A stretch of DNA of 64,000 nucleotides, taken from the NCBI GenBank assembly GCA_002633025.1, contig NMRB01000003.1, positions 877,838 to 941,837 on the forward strand, written 5' to 3'. Below, one piece after another: positions 15,001 through 27,838 of this stretch. This DNA is from Notospermus geniculatus. Lineage: Eukaryota > Nemertea > Pilidiophora > Heteronemertea > Lineidae. The stretch's first letter is position 1, and every line of letters begins with the position of its first letter. Position numbers and translations under genes: made by a program. Under the pieces are notes generated by a model that was given only the letters and a program-made list of their open reading frames with translations, had not been told where the DNA came from and searched no databases.

Positions 15001-15413
15001 AGGGATCTTGCTCTATTCTTCAAAAAAAAAACTCTGCCAGTATATAATTGGAATTAATTGGCACAGAATTGCGAAATTTACCATGGAAGGATAGAATAAA
15101 CAAATATTTCATCTGTTCCCAGTAACAACTCACGAAATGTTGGCAGAATGGATCATCAGGGATACATAATCCAGTTTAGTCTGTTGGAAATGAAATAATA
15201 ATTGCACATTTAGAGAGATCTGTGCATAACTTGTATCTGTTTGCAACATCTACTGATCTTCAAAAATTTATTCTCAACATTAAAATCAGTTGCAGCTTAA
15301 GTAGCAAAAAATAGACCGCTTCCATCCTAGTCGGCCAAGTGAAGTGGGTTGTTTCTGTCCAGGACTCATTCAACACAACTGGCAGCAGTAGATATCAAAC
15401 TGGTCAAAAACAT

Positions 15414-15432
15414 CAGCAGCAGCAGCAGCAGC
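15414..15432 (+). repeat. (CAG)n microsatellite
   Basis: About six uninterrupted CAG units followed by 'caaaagc'. Short open frames in all three phases read poly-Gln, poly-Ser or poly-Ala here, so they are not evidence of a gene. Confidence 0.9.
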
Positions 15433-16092
15433 AAAAGCGGTGCCATAGCTGCTACAAACTGCACCTTCCCTTTTCACAACGGTGTCCCACACCAAGACCT
15501 CCGTTACAACTTATGCCCTCTTTATAACACAGTTTTTGGATATTCAGATACATGTACAGGACCTGTGGCTTATGTATACGGACTCGCATGAAAACCTTTA
15601 TTGACCACACCAAGAAGATTTGATAAATACTTTGAGCATGCTCAGCCGGCATTTAAGGCAATAGTTTAGTAGGCATCAACAACCTTCTTCCTCAGTGTTG
15701 GCATCTTTCAGATAGTAGGATGGCATGCATCACACACCATTTAACAAACAAGCTGCTGGTAATGAGCTTCATTTGAAGGAAATTATCAGTTTACCTTCAG
15801 TACAGCACTTCATGAAAGATTGAAATGTTTTACAACTGCTACTTTCCTCACTGAATGGTGGTTTGCCAAATTCCTCAACTGCGCGGCAATTTGGCTTCTT
15901 GCCATACACACGAAGAGATTTGGCATTATATCGTAAAGTGTACTTTCTGAATCAACCTACATGAGAGGAAAACATGCCACATCTCGAAGGATTTGAGATA
16001 ACTTGGCCACAAACCGAGGAACTGGTTCAGGAGGTATATGAGCTTAAAGCTTATTTACAGTACCGGTACATGAACTTTCGGCTAAAAGCCTT

Positions 16093-16285
16093 ATTAGGCC
16101 TACTCTTCCAACCAGTTAGATCCTGTGGCCCCACCTTCTACGAGGTCCTAGGCCTACACCTTCAACCAGTCAAGTCGTAGGCCTATGTTTTCATCTCTAG
16201 GCCTACACCTTCAAGCAGTCAAGTCGGAGGCCTGTTTTCATCTCTAGGCCTACACCTTCAACCAGTCAAGTCCTAGGCCTAAAAT
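16093..16285. repeat. Tandem repeat, 47-50 bp period, about 3.5 units
   Basis: The unit 'aggcctacaccttcaaccag' continuing 'tcaagtcgtaggcct' and 'gttttcatctct' begins at about 16149, 16199 and 16246, with a degenerate unit before (16093). The AGGCCT palindrome occurs at both ends of each unit. Confidence 0.85.
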
Positions 16286-19036
16286 AGCCTACATGGAGTG
16301 AGAAAAGACATATTCTGACATTCGCCCCAAGGATGTATGCCAAGTTCCCAGCCCCTTTTGACTCACACTCTTGCCTATACACTCAGGTCCTACATGTAGG
16401 CCTACAATTCCACACCACCACCATCATGTCTTGGCAGAGTCAGTCCATGGGTGTCTAACTGAATTACATATATCCGCCAGTATGATTTGGTGAACACCAT
16501 GTAGAAATTTAAGTTAGTCTGAGATTGCAATTAACAATCATTCCAATGGGGAAACCACTTCACAGTTAACGCCACATTATCAATTGAAAATCTTCAAATG
16601 AGATTTTCGAATCACACCCCAGAGACTCTACAGCAATTACTGGATGAACATCACTGGCGGCGCTGATGACAGCAGATTGCAAATCAGCACAAAGGGAAAG
16701 GAGAAGGGAAAAGAAGTTTTAATCTAATAGAGGAGAGACACTTCTGATGTGGGAATACAGAGAAATGGAAAATTTGCCGAGTCAGTCTTTTATGAAACCC
16801 AGGTAGTTTTTTAAAAATTCAATAGAACTTTATGGATCTTAACAAGAACCAAACAAATGAAAAATGAAGTCTGGAAAATTCCAACCTCTGTGGCATTTCC
16901 AATTTTAACAGAAGAATGTACCACATGGAAGCATTCTCAAAACCTTGAAAATGAGGATGGAGCCGACAATTACAATTCGAGTCCATCCTTGTTCTTTTTG
17001 CCTTTTCAGCACATGCTGAAGCCCAGCATCTCATATCTTATGAATGTTAGAAGCAGAAAAAACACTTTCTGTGAGCTTTTTGAGAAGATGTTTGCAGCAG
17101 ATGGATTCATCCCAATTGGTTTATAACTTGGGATTGCTTCTCTAAATCTTGTCAGCAGCAAATTACCTGGTGCAAGCCAAAAAAGTGGCGAAATTTGCAT
17201 TTAAACAGAACAGTACAACCAGTCTCAAAATCACATTATGAATTTGTTATGCATTTGAAGCCGTTGGTCCATTCATAGGCAAGTTTCTTAAAGGTCTCCA
17301 AAGAGGAAAAGAATTCATTTACTGTAGTTTACTATGAATCAACCTTCAAACTGTGCCCTTTGTGGATGTAGTAGCAAGAAATGTCATTATCTGTTGGCAA
17401 ATTGAATGTACAACAACCAGAGTTCATTTCAGTTCAGAATAGTACTACACGTTACTACAAAATGCCTCGGGGCTTACTCAGCAAGGAAAATCAATTGCAG
17501 CACCATGGCACAAACTCAAATTTTCAGGATTGATTTGCCTCCTTAACTCGGGATTCTAGTTTCAAATCAAGCATTTGGTACTGATTTTTCTCATAAAATC
17601 TGTGGTACGTGTACGTCACCAAAACTGGATTGTTGGTATTTGATATTCTGCCGAGTATCAGTGGTTTGAGGTGGGCCACACTGGCACAGCAATCAACGTA
17701 CCGTATAGAGAAGGCTGTGGCAGATCACGCTTTAAGAGCCTCTCATGGTATTTAGCAGAATCAACATGCACAAACCGTGGTATTTTTCCAACTTTCAGAT
17801 CATAGCAGGGGAATAAAAACTCGCCAGGTGTACACATGTTTTCTGGATTTACTTTCATTAATTTGGCTTAAGTTTTCTTGGCAGGCACGGCCTACCTGAC
17901 TGCATGCTGCCATGTACAACATACAGCATTTTTACTTTGGAAGTTTCGAGGAGGAGATGTTGGCCAGGAGTATCAAGCCTCAACCTCAGTGCCAATATAC
18001 CCATCCACTCCCAAAAGAATGTCACCATCTTGTTCATTCCCATCATCCCCATCATCATCTATTGAACCAGAAAGTTGAGGTGACACTGTGACACTTTATA
18101 GTCATGTTCATTGCCTACCCATATTTGACCATATTTTTTACACTCAAAACTTTGTTTTTACACTTTAAATGCAGAAAAATACACTGATCGGAACAACTGC
18201 AGAATATTGTGTCATTTTATGGTCATTCCTCAAAAACAGTACAGCCAGCTCAAATTTAGGGTAGGCAGGTCTGCATGTTGTCCATTTTGCTGTCGATACT
18301 GCCACACCCATGATACCAACGCTTGCCTCCACTGCACCCCACCTGAATCACCTGTCAAAGATAAAATTTCAGACAGTCTTCTTCAAATATGACAGGTGGT
18401 CAATGGGAACACTGTTTTGTCTCTTGTATCTTAGATTAGATCAAACAGACCTTCAAACCAGCCAAGGCCAACTACCTGTGGTGTTCATGGCTATTGGTTA
18501 GGTGGCTACCTATTGTAGTCCCATTTGGCAAGAGCTAAGAATACTGTGACACATCTGTACCATGAACTGTGCATCAATTCCAAACATCTCCTCCTGACCA
18601 CAAAATGACATCAGTTTGGTTCCATACCTCCACTGCAATTATTTTGGTCAAGTAGTGTCTACACGAAATAGTTCAGAACTTCAAAAAGCACTTTTTGTAA
18701 AAATATTAGTCATTTCCAATGCCTTTGAACACAAATCAACCAACTTTCCTCTTGAATGAACAAAAATTGGATGTAATTAATTTCAATAATTAGATTCCAT
18801 CGAGATGGGACTGGAGGCAGACTGATGTTGTCAAAACCGAGACAGACTTCTATCATTTGATTGATTTCATTAACTCCCACACGGGGGTAACGGTTGTCTC
18901 AAAGTCCTTACAACTAAAGCCATCTGGTGTTAAAATCCGTAAGTAAACTGGAGTGCCTGAGTCTATTGATGACACTATCTTTAAATTAACAACTGTAATG
19001 CTGAGGTCTCCCGTTGCCGAGGTGTCCCATTGCCGC

Positions 19037-19455
19037 AGACGGATGGACGCACGTACTCACAGATGGATGGACGCACGTACTCACAGATGGATGGAGGCAC
19101 GTACTTGCAGATGGATGGACGCACGTACTCACAGATGGATGGATGCACATACTCTCAGATGGATGGAGGCACGTACTCACAGATGGATGGATGCACTTAC
19201 TCACAGACGGATGGATGCACGTACTCGCAGATGGATGGACGCACGTACTCACGACAGATGGATGGACGCAGGTACTCGCCGACAGATGGATGCACATACT
19301 CGCAGACCGATGGATCTGCAGATTGATAGACTTGCGGATTCACAGACGAATGGACGTGCAGACTCGAGGGTGGATGGACACCATACGTACTCACCGAATG
19401 GATGGCTTACGTTCAGACAGATGGACAACATACTTACAGATGGATGGACACACGA
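19037..19455. repeat. 24-bp minisatellite, roughly 17 units
   Basis: Units close to 'cagatggatggacgcacgta' plus 'ctca' repeat head to tail, with variants such as gaggcacgta, tgcacatact and cgcaggtact. Since 24 is a multiple of 3, long open frames appear in several phases and on both strands, reading for example DGWTHVLT or WMDARTHR repeats. These frames are a by-product of the period, not a gene. Confidence 0.92.
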
Positions 19456-21372
19456 ACTCTAGTAAGATGGATTGGATGGAAGTCCCCCATTCACTCTGCA
19501 GAGTGATGAGAGACATTGATAATAGATCTAAAGGCACAGCACCATGTGCGAGGTCCCTCCTGCGAATTGGCTCTCAATGATCACTTCCCCATTGTTGGTT
19601 TCAAACAAACTTATACACAGAGACAATAGACACAAATGACTAACCATAGTTTTCTTTGGTTGAGTTGCCCATAGAGAGCAACAAACTGGCAAGAGAAAAT
19701 GTGTCGATACCAATACATTTCATTCTGAATGATTTGCAACCACTCCGTAGACAGGCAGAGTAGTATCTACTATCCTAGAAGAAAAACGTTTCAATCTGAA
19801 CAGATGTCAGTGAAAATCAAAATAAGATTTTGACAATGCCCAAAAGGAAGATTCCCCTAATGCAAAAACAAATCACTTAAGAGCATAAAAGATCAGAAGT
19901 GTGTCCGATCTTATCACAACGTTGAGAAACATGATGACTGAATACAAGCAGCTGTCCCACAACCTAAAACAATCTCATATGAATGAACATCAAAGGGAAC
20001 AGAAGATAAGATGACACAACGGGACAAGATAACAATTTTTTATGGGAGAGATCAGAGGACAGCCACTAAACATCCTCATCTGTCATCAACAGTTGTTCCT
20101 GGACATCTGCCTGGTGTTGTCACAAAGGCCGACATGACGTCATATGACAATGACCTATGTAACGTTGCAACCAGGTCGCCAAGGAAGTGTTGAACACAAG
20201 ACAATCAGTCGCTAACTTTATTCAAGATGGTGTAAGGCAATTAAACGCATTTATTAGAAGGCACTGATTGTGCCAGTTAAGATTGTCATAACCTTGCGCT
20301 AGAGTTAGGTAATGCTACATCGATGGCAGATGGATAGGCAGGACTGGTGTTTGGGTTTTTCACCCGAAGGCTAACAGAGGACAGACACCTCACAGGGTGC
20401 AGCAACTGTCCAGTCTTCAGAGGGATCCTGACATCTTTCATTCATCAAACACGACAAGGATTTTCAACTGCACAGAGACTCATGGATTACCAAAATTGTG
20501 TAATCCTCTTTTGGCAAATGGATTCTCCATGACCCATTCGTCAATTCAAACCAACATGTTTTGTCCCTTAATGACAGCAGCTGAAAGTTAACTGAAGAAG
20601 ACATCTGATCCATTCCTCCCCAGATTTCATTTTTCTGGTCAGGGCTGAAAATTGGACCCTTCATTTCCAATCAAATGAATCCATTGTTCAAACATGCCCA
20701 ACTGCGTAAGTCTGACAGCGCAAAGGATAACAGGGACAAAAAGGTTCATTAAGGGTTCAAACATCTTGTGTTCATCCTATACAACTTGGAGACAACAACG
20801 AATAAGGTGTCCAGATGACACAACAGCCATCCTTTTGAACCCTGCGGAGAAAAAGGGTCTTGTTTTCAAGGGGGTGGAAGACAATGGAGAGGAAAGAATG
20901 GACGCATGAGGAAGGGTATCATTGAGTTGTAAAGTGAAGCATATGGCCAGTGCAGGCATCTGTGAATTTAGTCATCCCCATCTGTGGATCGTGATGAGCA
21001 ATGACAACAGTTTAAACAACTCATCAGGGGATAACACAACCTCACCACTCACGAAAATTATCTTCTTTGTCTGAGCTCGGATTACCAAATTGATTGTGTG
21101 TTGGAAAGTTTGGAACATCATCTTTCCTTCCTTGATTTTCTGGATGTATAATTATATACCTAGTTTCTTAAGGATCCACAGGGTGGGCCAATAAAAGCGC
21201 AACATGGGATCCCTATTCTGGCCTGGACATCTGTATGATGTCCATTTCAAACCCAGTAAGATGATAACATTGTAAATGTCTGATGGTTCCCGCTTGTTGA
21301 AGAGGACCTTACAGGCATGACAGGCAGCCTGTTGGCAGCCATTTTGATGTGCTCAAATCAAATCATCAAGTT
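19456..21372. other. Non-coding stretch
   Basis: No supported gene. Near 21181 the sequence 'cagggtgggccaataaaa' matches the terminal motif of the small mariner-like element at 47041, so one end of a related element may be present. I did not find its partner end. Confidence 0.5.
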
Positions 21373-22164
21373 TGACCTTGACCTTGACCTCTGATCATCA
21401 AGGTCATTGCACAACCAAAATGGGGCATCCTCAATTACCTAATAGTGGGTGATATCGTGCCCTACCTCTACCATAGGCAGAGATATTTCAAATTATCAAA
21501 GTATGACCTTGACCTTGACCTCTGATCATCAAGGTCACTGCATAATCGAAATGGGCGTCCTCAATAACCTAAGTATGGGTGATATCATGCCTCTACCTTT
21601 ACCACAAGCAGAGATGTTCCAAATTATCAAAGTATGACCTTGACCTTGACCTCTGACCATCAAGGTCATTGCATAATCGAAATGAGCACCCTCAATAACC
21701 TTAGTGGGTGACATTGTGCCCTACCTGTACCATAGGCAGAGACATTTCAAATTATCAAAGTATGACCTTGACCTTGACCTCTGATCATCAAGGTCACTGT
21801 ATAATCGAAGTGGGCATCCTCAATAACCTAAGTATCGGTGATATCATGCCTCTACCTTTACCACAGGCAGAGATGTTCCAATTTATCAAAGTGTGACCTT
21901 GACCTCTGACCATCAAGGTCATTGCAAAATCAAAATGAGCATCCTCAATAACCTAATAGTGGGTGATATCGTGCCCTACCTCTACCATAGGCAGAGATAT
22001 TTCAAATTATCAAAGTATGACCTTGACCTCTGATCATCAAAGTCACTGCATAATCGAAATGGGTGTCCTCAATAACCTAAGTAAGGGTGATATCATGCCT
22101 CTACCTTTACCACAGGCAGAGATGTTCCAAATTATCAAAGTATGACCTTGACCTTGACCTCTGA
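21373..22164. repeat. Dimeric satellite (about 130-bp monomers, 255-260-bp dimers)
   Basis: Six full monomers and the start of a seventh begin with 'tgaccttgaccttgacctct' or a shorter variant at 21373, 21504, 21634, 21763, 21894, 22018 and 22143. Two monomer types alternate. One has 'gtgccctacctctaccatag' and 'gagatatttc'; the other has 'atgcctctacctttaccac' and 'gagatgttcc'. The array runs directly into an assembly gap, so its true length is unknown. Confidence 0.93.
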
Positions 22165-22788
22165 NNNNNNNNNNNNNNNNNNNNNNNNNNNNNNNNNNNN
22201 NNNNNNNNNNNNNNNNNNNNNNNNNNNNNNNNNNNNNNNNNNNNNNNNNNNNNNNNNNNNNNNNNNNNNNNNNNNNNNNNNNNNNNNNNNNNNNNNNNNN
22301 NNNNNNNNNNNNNNNNNNNNNNNNNNNNNNNNNNNNNNNNNNNNNNNNNNNNNNNNNNNNNNNNNNNNNNNNNNNNNNNNNNNNNNNNNNNNNNNNNNNN
22401 NNNNNNNNNNNNNNNNNNNNNNNNNNNNNNNNNNNNNNNNNNNNNNNNNNNNNNNNNNNNNNNNNNNNNNNNNNNNNNNNNNNNNNNNNNNNNNNNNNNN
22501 NNNNNNNNNNNNNNNNNNNNNNNNNNNNNNNNNNNNNNNNNNNNNNNNNNNNNNNNNNNNNNNNNNNNNNNNNNNNNNNNNNNNNNNNNNNNNNNNNNNN
22601 NNNNNNNNNNNNNNNNNNNNNNNNNNNNNNNNNNNNNNNNNNNNNNNNNNNNNNNNNNNNNNNNNNNNNNNNNNNNNNNNNNNNNNNNNNNNNNNNNNNN
22701 NNNNNNNNNNNNNNNNNNNNNNNNNNNNNNNNNNNNNNNNNNNNNNNNNNNNNNNNNNNNNNNNNNNNNNNNNNNNNNNNNNNNNNNN
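22165..22788. other. Assembly gap (N run)
   Basis: Unbroken N. It lies between the satellite array and the 3' half of a dispersed repeat, so it very likely hides more satellite. Confidence 0.99.
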
Positions 22789-23150
22789 CGAACTTTGACC
22801 TCTGTGACCTTGAAAAGTAGGTCAAATCAAAAACCCGTTATATATGTTATGTATCCTTATTAGCTACACCTATGATAAAAATTTGAAGATGATCTAGTCA
22901 TTAGTTCAGGAGTTATTGTACTTTTTGTGTTTTTGGTTTCCGCCACCTGGTGGCCAAACTGAGAGTCGAATCGGACCGAAACTTGGTGTCGTGGGTCATC
23001 TGACCTAGGGGTATATATGTACCAAGTTTCAGATCAATAGCTCCAGCGGTTACGAAACGTGCCCTGCTAACGGACAACGACGGACGACGACGGACGACGA
23101 CGGACGACGGACGCTCGGCCATCGTATAAGCTCACCACAGGTGAGCTAAA
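22789..23150. mobile_element. 3' part of a dispersed repeat
   Basis: It starts 'cgaactttgacctctgtgac' and ends 'ctcaccacaggtgagctaaa'. The first 140 bp or so match 37709-37851 inside the second TLR gene nearly base for base. It contains a short 'acgacggacg' tandem array (about 23068-23113). The 5' end is lost in the gap. No coding capacity. Confidence 0.75.
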
Positions 23151-24694
23151 AATTATTGGCTCATTGGATTGCCCAGGTTGACAAACCTAGGGTTGGATGT
23201 GTTACCAGAGCTGTAGCTGTTGAAGGAGATAAGATATGAAGGCGTGACAGACACCATGACCAAAAACAATTCCCTTATAAACTATTGTTCCAAACAAAAG
23301 ATAAGGGAAATTTTACACTTAAGATGTTTTATGCATACCGTCCCTGGTCCCCTTGGAGATTTAAAAGGTGGATATTGCGGTTTTTTGGCCCATCTTGAAG
23401 ATGACCAGTCTTCACATCTAGGTGACATCTTCAGTCCCTTAGAAAAGACATGAAGAGCGGACAACCTAACTCCAAAATGTGTGAGCATTTCTCTTGATGG
23501 GGACTCATGAATAGATTGTCGTGAACACTCTGTGGACTGGGGGTGACAAAAGTTTGAGAAATTGCTCCCACGAATTGAATCTGGGCCAAATGAGTCATCT
23601 TGAGTACTTACTTTCACTCTACTTACCTTTCACACTTTTGACTATTATAGTCTACAACTTGAACTGGACATTCGTCAAGCACTATTTGAAGAGATTGCTC
23701 CTGCAAACTGCACCCCCACTTGTAGATTCAATGCTGCAAGTGTAAACAGACAGAAATACTTCTTCACCAGCTGGAAATGAGACCCACTCAACTAACATAA
23801 AGCATCACCTCTATGACATTTGTTGTTACAAATATAAGGGGCTTCTCCAAAAAGTCAGAAACGTTTTGAACTGAGTTTAGCATTACATTTTAAACCAAAA
23901 TGAATTGGACTTGGAGTGAATGACTTTCATCATATCAACACAGACTGCTTCAAAATAAAGCAGCACAAACAAAATCCTTCAGATGAACATTCAGAGGTGC
24001 TTAGGAATGTTTGCTCTTGTCCTGGTGCAAAAAGGCAGATAAAAATAGTGTTCTCTGATGTTTGTGATGATTTTGGTCAACTTGATCAACATAACTCCAC
24101 CAGAAATAGTCACTCCATTTTGCAAAGCAGCTAAAAACCACCCTTGTCATATTTGTGAATCAGGACAAACATTGTCACACGATTCAACAAGGCAATGAAT
24201 TTTCACTTTTAGCCCAGGAAGACACCTCAGTGAAAACTGAGCTAATATTTGCTTGGATGAAAGGTCACTAAGAGTCACCACATCCCATGACTGGACTAGT
24301 CATGTCACTGGATGGCCTAAACTCCTTGGAATGTCCAGCTTCATAAATTGGCAATGTCAACAACACTATAAGTCAAGGGTTCCTCCTCAGCTGCCTGGCT
24401 AGATCTCTCAGCTCAAATGGGTGTAAATGACAAGGTTGAGGACCTCTGATCAGGAGACATGGGAAGTGACTGTGAGTTGGACAGGCATCCTGGGTGCCTA
24501 TCATCAGTAGGTATAGGGGGGTAAAATTGATGTACTGGCACAATTTCTTGATGAGGGCTTCTCCTCAGTTTCCCTGGGCTCACACTCAATGACAATCCTG
24601 GCAAAAGTAGGCCTACCAGTATTTTTCTCTCTAGGGAGCTTATTGGATTTCCTTTTCTCTACCTGCATGTAGATCAATTGGGGCTGTAGGCCTA
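23151..24694. other. Non-coding stretch
   Basis: Short open frames only, none recognisable. No repeat stands out. Confidence 0.5.
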
Positions 24695-24825
24695 TGCACC
24701 AACAAAGGTTGGGAACTCAGGTTGAGCGACAACTTTTCCATTGTCACACCACGCCCGGCCTGGCAAACCTGAACAATTGAAAAGCTGTGGCTCAACCTGA
24801 GTTCAAGATAATCTTCGTTGGTGCA
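24695..24825. mobile_element. Short inverted-repeat element (MITE-like), TA flanks
   Basis: The left arm 'tgcaccaacaaaggttggga' continues 'actcaggttgagc'. The right arm is its imperfect reverse complement (about 24790-24825, ending 'cttcgttggtgca'). Both ends are bordered by TA. It is 131 bp long with no coding capacity. Confidence 0.7.
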
Positions 24826-25159
24826 TACAGTCCTTGGAGTGTTGGTAGAATAGACCTCGGCCTAATTAGATGAGGGACTGGGATAGCCTACACCTCCCAC
24901 ATGAAGATACCCTAGATCCATAAATACTATCAAATCACTGGCAAAACAAACGTTTCCAGGCAGGACTTGATTTCAATCTAATTTTCACCTGGGGGAGTGG
25001 ACATTGGCTGTCACTACATCTGCTAGTGAAACGCCCAACTAGGCCCTGGTACAGTCCATTAGGGACTATAGTAGGGAATGCCCAGCAAATTTGGCTAATC
25101 CGTGGATTCAGGGAATGAATGGCATGGAGTTTTCCTCAAAAGATTCTGGGGCCATGCGC

Positions 25160-27560
25160 ACAAGTTTATGAGGATCGGTGATGATGCACAGGCTATACAG
25201 TGTATAGGCCTACATGTACATTACGTGGTGGGATGTTCTGATGATCAACGCTGGCAATGGCATGGCAGAGGGTCGGCTCAGCGCACAAAATATCATAAAC
25301 CGGGCATAAACCAGTCGGGGATGCGACTTTAAAAACGCATCTCGATAGTTTGTGAATCGTTTTGACCTGACTTACATTTTAGTGCGCCTTATGTGTCCGG
25401 TCAGGGGCAGTGGGGAGGACGATTTCGCGCTCACAGCGCAGACGCTGACCATCCGTCTGCCCACGTTGTCCGCTTGGCGCGGCGACTCATTTTATGACAA
25501 TGACCTACATTCACCACCGGACTACGGTGGACCATGAGGCCGGATAGAGGTAGGCCTACGGTATACGGGCACGCCGGCGAACATAGGCTTCATGCTCATG
25601 AACTCTTTGTTAGGCCATTGTCCCCGTGATGTTCTGAGGATGGTTTTTACCGCGGCTTGACCTCTGTCCGCGCTGGTGTCTGGGCATGCGCAGTTGTATC
25701 TAGCCCCCGAAACACCAACGCTGCCACACCCACAAACTCGTCCCCAGTGGGTTTACGTTCCTACAACACCACTGGAAAGGGCTGACGACTTCAAGAATAC
25801 TGCGCATGCGCGATATACTAATTTTGAGGCGAATCACACCGAAGCTGGCACCTGCGGTTTGATTTTCCCAACTAAACTATTCCTTTGAAACTGCTCGAAT
25901 ACTCAAACAACTTCGTGTTTTGGGTGTATTATATGGCTCTTTAGGCATATATGATCTTTTTCAGTCATCGAAGAACGAAATATTGTGGGAAATAAACATT
26001 TTGGCACGCTGCCAGCGGTTGTCCAGAAATTTTGGACAAGTCGCCAGCCCTTTCCAGAGATATCCTCGGATGAGGTAGATCTGGGTACGAGATTGCCACA
26101 CCCATTGTTCGATGCCACGGAGAGAGCACCGAGCAAAAGGATATATATAGTCTAGAGTTCGCGTTGGCGTTTCGTTTCGGGGGCTTTGCGAAAACGCTGT
26201 CGTAGGCCTAGGACTTCGAAGAGATTTTACCCGTAGATAAATAGGCCTACGTAAACAAAAATTGATACGGTATTGATACGGTACTATAGGCCTTGATAGT
26301 TGGGCACAAACAAACGCCGGTCACTCCAGATAGGCCTACACCGGTATGACAGAAATGCAGACTACGAAAATAACGGGTGGAGTAGGTGGTCTAGGCGCGC
26401 GAAATTTGGACGTTCAGGACAGTAGACATAGGCCTACATGTAGGCGGGCCCGAGTGCGATTTCACGAGTCCGCAGCAACTTTCTAGGAATGCGGCAATTG
26501 GAGCGGAAACAAACCCAGCAGCCGCAGGACAACTTTGTTCCGAATTCGGGATGATGCTCTTTTGACAATCATGGGAGGCCTTTTCCTCGAGAACACGTTT
26601 CTGTTACTGTTCCTGTCGGCATTCTACCTCGGCTCAGACATGACAATCACAGACCATGCTAGGAAGGGTTGCATTTGCTCCCAATTTATCGGCCTTGAGC
26701 ACCGAAGCATACGGATGTAGCCGCCCCGTTACATAAACGGATGACCAGGCCTACCCGGGATTTGGGACGATTATGATCGTAGAGCTGCTTGCAGACAGCA
26801 GACACTATCATCTAGAACCAACCAAAATTTCGTCAATTTCTCGAAATACGGGTAATGGTTTCGGCGGGAAAACGCGGCGGACTAGGCTACTTTGCACCAC
26901 GTGACTGTCGGTCTATAGGCTCTAATTCAATGGAGTGTCACGTATTTTCTAGCACTTTATAGGCCGAGTTCTGCGTGATACAGCAAAGGCAATGCCAGTA
27001 ATCTCATTCCATAGCCTCCTTCTTTAGGCCTACTCATGAATGAGAACTTGGAAATGATACATAATGTGATGGGTTACAATCATTTCTGTTCTGATCGACA
27101 CGGAGTTAGTTGAATAAAGAAGAAAGACACAAATGTTCAAAGCCATAGGCCTATTTTTATTCAATAATTTGACTGATAGCCCTTCCCCATCTTTGCCTCC
27201 TAGGCCTACACATCCCGGTGTTCGAGTCAAGAATGTCCCCCTGTAAAATGTGTCTGCCACTGTTCCGTGGCGGATAAAGGTGCATAACCAATCGCCAGAG
27301 ATTAAAGAATGTTTATAACAACAAGATCTTTTGCACTTTTTCCTGGGGACATTTTCTCCGTCATTACACCGGCTACCGTAGACGGGTCCCTGCCCTCTTC
27401 CGCTGTACGAGCACCAGCAAAGCGTTACGAGGGTCGAGGGCGCAGGAGCAGTCTACGGCTATCGATGCTGTCGCCATCTGAACGCGAAAGATTGCACTAA
27501 CTAACTATACAAAACTAATAGACTGGTTCTCATCTTTGCCGCTTCACTCCCGCGGCGCTC
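25160..27560. other. CpG-rich non-coding region with many TAGGCCTA palindromes
   Basis: CpG dinucleotides are conspicuously more frequent than in the flanks (for example 25390-25480 and 25600-25720), and GTAGGCCTAC-like words recur many times (25204, 25550, 26241, 26331, 26428, 27025, 27201). I find no supported coding exon. It could contain an unrecognised promoter or first exon. It also contains the inverted-repeat element at 25703-26184. Confidence 0.45.
25703..26184. mobile_element. Long inverted-repeat (foldback) element
   Basis: The left end 'gcccccgaaacaccaacg' pairs with the right end 'cgttggcgtttcg' and 'tttcgggggc'. Internally, 'ctggaaagggctgacgactt' (about 25767-25790) pairs with 'aagtcgccagccctttccag' (about 26039-26060). 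Arms are diverged and interrupted by small indels. No protein is encoded. Confidence 0.65.
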
Positions 27561-27715
27561 ACTCCACAACTTTACAACATTTGACTACAGCACATCTGTG
27601 AAATGAAATAAAAATTTGGATGGAATACAAAGTTGACCAAATTTAGCTTGTCCTCTCAAAATGGGAACAAAAAGAAAGACTTTGCATAATTGGTAGCTAG
27701 GCCGACAGGGTAGCC

Positions 27716-27838
27716 CAGAAAAAGGTGTCTCTGGAACCTTAGAGGAATTATACTTCTCTAATGATCAGTCTATGGTCAAGTATAATTCCTCCAAGCTTGA
27801 ACAGTAGGCAAACTCTTGTTCAAGGGACACTTTTTCTG
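27716..27838. mobile_element. Small inverted-repeat element
   Basis: The arm 'cagaaaaaggtgtctctgga' and 'gaggaattatactt' faces 'aagtataattcctc' and, after a roughly 20-bp extra segment, 'gggacactttttctg'. About 120 bp, immediately left of the TLR duplication. Confidence 0.6.

Larger units (their letters stand above)
15001..19036. other. Non-coding stretch with small repeats
   Basis: No gene is supported. The stretch includes the CAG microsatellite (15414-15432) and the tandem repeat at 16093-16285. Open frames around 15.3-15.6 kb merely span the CAG run. Confidence 0.5.

Noticed and set aside
18953-19580. Open frames of 98-188 codons on both strands
   Set aside because: They are produced by the 24-bp minisatellite, whose period is a multiple of three. 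No splice or start context supports a gene.
21449-22145. Three similar 60-62-codon frames starting MISCPTSTIGRDISNYQS or near variant
   Set aside because: They are just the satellite unit read in one frame. The periodicity (about 257 bp) and the alternating unit types explain them.
22043-22825. Frames of 218-260 codons
   Set aside because: Mostly N; they cross an assembly gap.
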